A DNA stretch of 64,000 bases from Halomonas sp. LBP4 (GTDB lineage Bacteria > Pseudomonadota > Gammaproteobacteria > Pseudomonadales > Halomonadaceae): assembly GCF_003202205.1 (NCBI RefSeq), contig NZ_PDOG01000004.1, forward strand, positions 462,641 through 526,640. Reading direction: 5' to 3'. The notes beneath the pieces were generated by a model. The model worked only from the letters and a program-made list of their open reading frames with translations, did not search any database and was not told the DNA's origin. Below, in pieces: positions 59,802-64,000 of this stretch; the first letter of the stretch is position 1; every line of letters starts with the position of its first letter. The translations under genes and the position numbers were made by a program.

Positions 59802-60770
59802 TTACTGGATCTCGACGACGTCCTGCAGCGAGTGCCACATGTCGGTGTCGCGCTCGGCGGTCCAGATGCGCGGATCCGGGTACTCGCCACCCGCCTCGTC
59901 ATAGCAGCGGGTGATATCGAAGGGTAGGCAGTGATCGAAGATTACCCAGTGGCCGTACTTGGGCTTGAGCTTGGCGTAGGTCTCGGCGTAGCACTCGGAC
60001 AGCGACTTGCCGGCGGCCTTGCCGGCCTTGACGCTCTCGTACATGTCGGCGAGGAAGTCGCGAGTGCCCTGGATGGCTTCCTGACACTGCGCGGGGCTCT
60101 GCAGGGCGTCGCCGCGGCCCGGCACCAGTTTCTGCGGGGCCATCGCCTGCAGGCGGTCCAGGGTGGCGGGCCAGTCCTCGTGGTAGGCGTCGCCGGTGTA
60201 GGGGGTGGCGCCGTATTCGACCAGGTCGCCGGAGTACATAACCTTCTCCTCGGGCAGCCAGACGATGGTGTCGCCCTTGGTGTGGCCGCGGCCCAGGTGG
60301 ATGATGCGCACCTCGCGCTTGCCCATGAACACGGTCAGTTCCTGCTGGAAGACGATGTTCGGCCAGGTCAGGCCGGGCACGGAGTCGACGCCCTTGAACA
60401 ATCGCGGGAAGCGGCCGACCTCGGACTCGTAGTCCTGCTGGCCGCGCTCCTTGATCAGGTCATAGGTGTTCTGGCTGGCGTAGATGTTCTCGGCGTCGTA
60501 GGCGGAGGCCCCCAGCACGCGCACGGCATGGTAGTGGGTCATCACCACGTGCTTGATCGGCAGGTCGGTGACCTCGCGGATCCGGCGGATGACGTCCTGG
60601 GCCATGATCGGGGTGGCCTGAGTGTCGATGACCATCACGCTGTCGTCGCCGATGACGATGCCGGTGTTGGGGTCGCCCTCGGCGGTGTAGGCGTAAAGGC
60701 CTTCGGCCAGCTTGTCGAAGCTGATCTGCTTCTCTTCGGTATCGGCGTGCGAGGCGAATTTCTTGCTCAT
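59802..60770 (-). CDS. Metallo-beta-lactamase-fold protein with altered metal motif
   Basis: A 322-residue MBL-fold protein heading the homogentisate operon. The usual HxHxDH motif reads THYHAVR (H79, H81), so the Asp and His of the second metal site are replaced by Val and Arg. Later sites LGRGHTKGD and YSGDLVEYG are kept. GGAGGAACC lies 5 bp before the ATG. Family members are hydrolases of thioesters, lactones or sulfur compounds; such loss suggests a one-metal or different function. In this operon it could hydrolyse a lactone or thioester of an aromatic acid. Function is unknown. Confidence 0.75.
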   Translation of the reverse strand: MSKKFASHADTEEKQISFDKLAEGLYAYTAEGDPNTGIVIGDDSVMVIDTQATPIMAQDVIRRIREVTDLPIKHVVMTHYHAVRVLGASAYDAENIYASQNTYDLIKERGQQDYESEVGRFPRLFKGVDSVPGLTWPNIVFQQELTVFMGKREVRIIHLGRGHTKGDTIVWLPEEKVMYSGDLVEYGATPYTGDAYHEDWPATLDRLQAMAPQKLVPGRGDALQSPAQCQEAIQGTRDFLADMYESVKAGKAAGKSLSECYAETYAKLKPKYGHWVIFDHCLPFDITRCYDEAGGEYPDPRIWTAERDTDMWHSLQDVVEIQ

Positions 60771-61162
60771 GGTTCCTCCGGTGTCGTCGGGCTGGGCCCG
60801 GTCGGCGTTGTCTCTGCCATTGGCTCGGCCAGTGGCAAGATAATAGTTGCTTGTGAAACTGGTTGTCCAGCCGTCCTCGGGACTTTCACGGGTGTTAAGG
60901 GCTGTTGTGTGTAGTAACCCGCTGTGGTCGCTGGCTTTCATCTCACCATTAGACTTAAGTTTAAGCCGTATTGGTGCCTTTATGGTTGCACGGGAGACTA
61001 ATTGGCAGGCAAGGTGTGCGCAACAGACACTGGCTCCGCGGCCCCGGCCAAGCAGGGCCCTCTGGTGGCATTCACCATCACTGCGAGGTCACCACGATCT
61101 CACCACCTCACTACAAGAACGGGCGGCACCCTGGCCGCCATCCCGTGACGACGGAGGACACA
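60771..61162. other. Divergent regulatory region between the homogentisate operon and the TRAP transporter
   Basis: This 392-bp gene-free stretch holds the minus-strand promoter at 60840-60869 with an inverted repeat CTGG-TTGT-CCAG (60859-60870). It also has an AT-rich segment near 60948-60970 containing CTTAAG. Short open frames in it have no ribosome binding sites. No regulator gene lies in the window next to it. Confidence 0.6.
60840..60869 (-). promoter_or_regulatory. Probable promoter and operator of the homogentisate operon
   Basis: On the minus strand TGGACA (60869-60864) and TATTAT (60845-60840) are 18 bp apart, giving a start near 60833. The inverted repeat CTGG-N4-CCAG (60859-60870) covers the -35, as expected for a repressor site. 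Confidence 0.5.
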
Positions 61163-62212
61163 ATGAACAAGACCATCGGACTGATGTTGGGCACCCTGGC
61201 CGCGGCGACCCTGAGCTCGCAGGTCCTGGCCCAGACCACCATCAACGTCAGCAGTTGGGGCGGGCCCAACCACGGCATCAATACCATTGTCTGGCCGACC
61301 TGGAAGAGCTGGATCGAGGAGGCCACCGAGGGGCGCGTGACGCTCCAGGTCACCGAGGACCTGGGGCCGCCCGCAGCCCAGATGGCACTGGTCGCCGACG
61401 GCGTCGCTGATGCCAGCTGGATCTTCCACGGCCACATGGCCGGGCGCTTCGCACTGACGCAGCTGCCGGAGTTTCCCACCTTCGAGGACTTCTCCTCCGA
61501 AGCCGCTTCCGCCGCCTACTGGCGCACCCACCAGGAGCACCTGGCCCAGGCCAACGAGCACAGGGGGTTGGAGGTCATGGCCGTGGGCGTGCATGGCCCC
61601 GGCCAGATCTTCACCGGTGAGCAGGTCGAGAGCCTCGACGACCTGACCGGCAAGCGCCTGCGCGTGGGTGGTGGAGTGATGACCGAGCTGGCCAACGCCA
61701 TGCAGGTGACCGGCGTGGCGCTGCCGCCCACCGGTGTCTACGAGGCGGCTTCCCAGGGGGTGATCGACGGCGCCATGCTGACCCTCGAAGGGCTGCGCAG
61801 CTTCCGCGTGGCCGAGGTGCTGCCCAATACCCTGCAGGTCGACGGCGGCTTCTACCGCGGCAGTTTCGCCATCATCATGAATCCGATGGTCTGGGACCAG
61901 GTCTCCGCCGAGGATCGCGAGGCCATCGAGGCGGTCTCGGGGGAGTCCCTCTCACGGCTGTTCGGCTACATGATGGATGTCTCCGACGAGCGCGGCGTCG
62001 CCTTTGCCGAGGAACTAGGCAATACCTTCACCCAGGCCTCCGAGGCGGATATCGCCATGCTCCGGGACGTCAACGACGAGTTGATCGACCAGTGGGCCGA
62101 CAAGGTCAGCCGTGGCGACCTGGATGCCCGGGAGGCGCTGAGCTTCTTCCGCGAGCAGCTGGCCGTGGCGGCCGAAGGCGACAGCATCGAGTCACGCGTG
62201 GCGCAGGAATAA
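61163..62212 (+). CDS. dctP: TRAP transporter substrate-binding protein
   Basis: A 349-residue periplasmic binding protein (DctP family). The signal peptide MNKTIGLMLGTLAAATLSS...VLA is cleaved after about residue 23. GRVTLQVTEDLGPPAAQMALV and LTGKRLRVGGG are family segments. The conserved arginine that binds a carboxylate is likely R in GKRLRVGG. GGAGGA precedes the ATG. It starts a dctPQM operon divergent from the homogentisate operon, so an aromatic or related organic acid is a plausible ligand. The ligand is not identifiable from sequence alone. Confidence 0.9.
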   Translation: MNKTIGLMLGTLAAATLSSQVLAQTTINVSSWGGPNHGINTIVWPTWKSWIEEATEGRVTLQVTEDLGPPAAQMALVADGVADASWIFHGHMAGRFALTQLPEFPTFEDFSSEAASAAYWRTHQEHLAQANEHRGLEVMAVGVHGPGQIFTGEQVESLDDLTGKRLRVGGGVMTELANAMQVTGVALPPTGVYEAASQGVIDGAMLTLEGLRSFRVAEVLPNTLQVDGGFYRGSFAIIMNPMVWDQVSAEDREAIEAVSGESLSRLFGYMMDVSDERGVAFAEELGNTFTQASEADIAMLRDVNDELIDQWADKVSRGDLDAREALSFFREQLAVAAEGDSIESRVAQE

Positions 62213-62231
62213 CCCCCGTCAGGAGCTGACC

Positions 62232-62771
62232 ATGACTAGCATGTCGACCCCCTGGCCGCGCGTCGGTCGGGCCATGCAGCTGGGGCTGGAAGGGGTGGCG
62301 GGCGCCACCCTCTTCGCCATGATGCTGCTGACCACCGCCGACGTGACCGGCCGCTACTTCTTCAATTCACCGATCCTCGGTGCCGTCGAGCTGACCCAGC
62401 TGATGCTGGCGGCGGTGATCTTCCTGTCGCTGCCGGTGGTGTGCTGGCGCGAGGAGCATGTCAGCGTCGACCTGCTCGACGCGATCTTTCCGGCGCGCTG
62501 GATCTGGCTGCGTCAGGTGATCGTCAACCTGATCGTCACCGCGGCGCTGTGGGTGATGGCCGGGCGCGTCTGGGCGCTGGGCGTGCGGGCCTTCGAGTGG
62601 GGCGACGTCACCGAGTTCCTGCGCATCCCGACCGGCTACCTGATCTACCTGATGGCGATCATGCTGGCGGTCTCCGCGCTGCTCACCCTGGGCCGCGCGC
62701 TGGGCTATCTGCTCGAGGGCGTGGGCGCGGTCGCACGCGGTGGGCCACTGAGCCCGGGAGGCGATAAATGA
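62232..62771 (+). CDS. dctQ: TRAP transporter small permease
   Basis: A 179-residue small permease with four hydrophobic segments at about residues 18-40, 55-75, 90-115 and 135-155. SPILGAVELTQLMLAAVIFLSLP is the typical DctQ segment, followed by CWREEHVSVDLL. It links binding protein and large permease in sodium-coupled transport. Its stop overlaps the dctM start (ATGA). Confidence 0.92.
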   Translation: MTSMSTPWPRVGRAMQLGLEGVAGATLFAMMLLTTADVTGRYFFNSPILGAVELTQLMLAAVIFLSLPVVCWREEHVSVDLLDAIFPARWIWLRQVIVNLIVTAALWVMAGRVWALGVRAFEWGDVTEFLRIPTGYLIYLMAIMLAVSALLTLGRALGYLLEGVGAVARGGPLSPGGDK

Positions 62772-64000
62772 TCGAGTCACTCTACGGCTTCGCCGCCCTG
62801 CTGCTGCTGGCCTTCCTGCGCGTCCCGCTGGCGTTCGCCATGGGCATCGTCGGTTTCGTCGGCTTCTACTACCTGACCGGCAACTGGAGCGCCGCCGAGG
62901 CGATGGCCGCGCGGCGGGTGGTGGACACCGGCATGGACTACGGCCTGTCGGTGATCCCGCTGTTCATCCTGATGGGCAACTTCGTCTCCCATGCCGGGCT
63001 GTCGGATGCGCTGTTCCGTGCCTCCAACGGCTTTCTCGGTCACCGCAAGGGCGGCCAGGCGATGGCCACCATCGTCGCCTGTGGCGGCTTCAGCGCGATC
63101 TGCGGTTCGAGCCTGGCCACGGCGGCGACCATGGGACGGGTGGCGATGCCGCAGATGCGCAAGTACGGCTACAAGGACTCGCTGGCCGCGGCGTCGATCG
63201 CCGCCGGCGGCACCCTGGGCATCCTGATCCCGCCCAGCGTGATGCTGGTGATCTACGGCATCCTCACCGAGACCAGCATCCGCGAGCTGTTCGCCGCGGG
63301 CTTCATTCCCGGGATGGTCGGCATCCTGTTCTACCTGGTGGCGGTGAAGTGGGTGCTGTGGCGCGACCCGGACGCCGGCCCGGCCGGCGAGACGGTGCCC
63401 TGGGCCGAGCGGATCGCCGCGCTCAAGAACGTGGGCAGCACCCTGGCGCTGTTCGTGCTGGTGATCGGCGGCATCTACCTGGGGGTGTTCACGCCCACCG
63501 AGGCGGCCGGCATCGGCGCCATGGGGGCCTTCCTGATCGCCCTGGCCAAGCGGGCACTGAGCCCGCGGGTGGTGATGAATGTGCTGATGGACACGGTGCG
63601 CACCACCGCGATGCTGTTCGCGGTGGTGCTCACCGCGCTGATCTTCGCCAACTTCATCAACCGCGCCGGGCTGCCCACTGACCTGCTGGCGCTGGTCAAC
63701 GGGCTCGACGTGGCGCCGTTCGTGGTGATCCTGGTGATCCTGGCGATCTACGTGTTGCTGGGCTGCGTGTTCGAGAGCATGTCGATGCTGCTGCTGACGG
63801 TGCCGGTGTTCTTCCCGGTGGTGGCGGGGCTGGGCTACGACCTGGTGTGGTTCGGCATCCTGGTGGTGATCGTGATCGAGATCAGCCTGATCACGCCACC
63901 GGTGGGGATGAACGTCTTCGTGCTGCGGGCGGTGCTGCCGGACGTGTCGACGGGGACGATCTTCCGCGGGGTGACGCCGTTCTGGATGGCGGGCACGGCG
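62768..64000 (+). CDS. dctM: TRAP transporter large permease, 3' end outside window
   Basis: The first 411 codons of a DctM large permease, open to the window end. It has about 11 membrane segments. PLFILMGNFVSHAGLSDALF, the GGFSAICGSSLATAATMGRVAMPQM block and GILIPPSVMLVIYGILTETS are diagnostic. FTPTEAAGIGAMGAFL near residue 240 and LITPPVGMNVFVL towards the end are also conserved. The start overlaps dctQ. The protein usually has about 425-440 residues, so only the end is missing. Confidence 0.94.
   Translation, partial: MIESLYGFAALLLLAFLRVPLAFAMGIVGFVGFYYLTGNWSAAEAMAARRVVDTGMDYGLSVIPLFILMGNFVSHAGLSDALFRASNGFLGHRKGGQAMATIVACGGFSAICGSSLATAATMGRVAMPQMRKYGYKDSLAAASIAAGGTLGILIPPSVMLVIYGILTETSIRELFAAGFIPGMVGILFYLVAVKWVLWRDPDAGPAGETVPWAERIAALKNVGSTLALFVLVIGGIYLGVFTPTEAAGIGAMGAFLIALAKRALSPRVVMNVLMDTVRTTAMLFAVVLTALIFANFINRAGLPTDLLALVNGLDVAPFVVILVILAIYVLLGCVFESMSMLLLTVPVFFPVVAGLGYDLVWFGILVVIVIEISLITPPVGMNVFVLRAVLPDVSTGTIFRGVTPFWMAGTA

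Noticed and set aside
1..64000. tRNA or rRNA genes, CRISPR arrays, insertion sequences
   Set aside because: No cloverleaf with a T-loop motif, no spaced direct repeats and no transposase or terminal inverted repeats were seen on reading.

Overview
The window is a GC-rich stretch of a gammaproteobacterial chromosome close to the replication origin. It starts inside gyrB, and three near-identical parS centromere sites follow within 1.1 kb. The order gyrB / gmhB / glyS-glyQ, the ssrS-centred group (fau, 6S RNA, zapA, ygfB-pepP-ubiH-ubiI) and the block gshB-tonB-yqgE-ruvX match Pseudomonas-type gammaproteobacteria. Codon use, the TRAP transporter and the amine and aromatic catabolism suggest a Halomonas-like marine or halophilic bacterium; this last assignment is inference. 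I see no tRNA, rRNA, insertion sequence, prophage or CRISPR array.

Layout. 1-4.9 kb: origin-proximal genes (gyrB end, parS sites, a heptanucleotide repeat, gmhB, glyS, glyQ). 4.9-17.4 kb: lipopolysaccharide inner-core island (hldD, waaF, an OpgB-like transferase, GT2, GT9, GT4 and a second GT9 glycosyltransferase, kdkA, a WaaC-like transferase, hldE, waaA). 17.4-20.2 kb: rpiA, ilvA and a 31-codon membrane mini-gene. 20.2-26.1 kb: fau, 6S RNA, zapA, ygfB, pepP, ubiH, ubiI. 26.1-32.2 kb: ctpA, envC, gpmI, divergent from yibN, secB, rsmE. 32.3-39.4 kb: MFS exporter, cvfB-like gene, gshB, tonB, yqgE, ruvX, an unknown membrane protein, pyrB.

The accessory right half (39.4-64 kb) holds three catabolic modules. 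The first (40.2-49.7 kb, all on the minus strand) joins a putrescine-type aminotransferase, an APC permease and an aldehyde dehydrogenase to a LysR regulator, an M20 deacylase, a DUF1028 protein, a RidA protein and a flavin monooxygenase; its two promoter regions share a 16-bp AT-rich motif. The second (49.9-52.6 kb) is a LuxR regulator divergent from a FAD hydroxylase with a small DUF2783 partner. The third (54.7-60.8 kb) is a homogentisate operon (MBL-fold protein, FAD hydroxylase, DUF2783 protein, hmgA, fahA, maiA) divergent from a TRAP transporter. Two paralogous five-cysteine DUF6455 proteins lie at 39.5 and 52.8 kb, each preceded by an FNR/Anr-like box.

The most notable observations are the two hydroxylase/DUF2783 pairs, which look like MhaA/MhaB two-component hydroxylases; the probable LysR co-regulon for amine use; the FNR-linked DUF6455 paralogues; the parS cluster; and the unannotated small genes (6S RNA, the 31-codon gene and an L,D-transpeptidase remnant).
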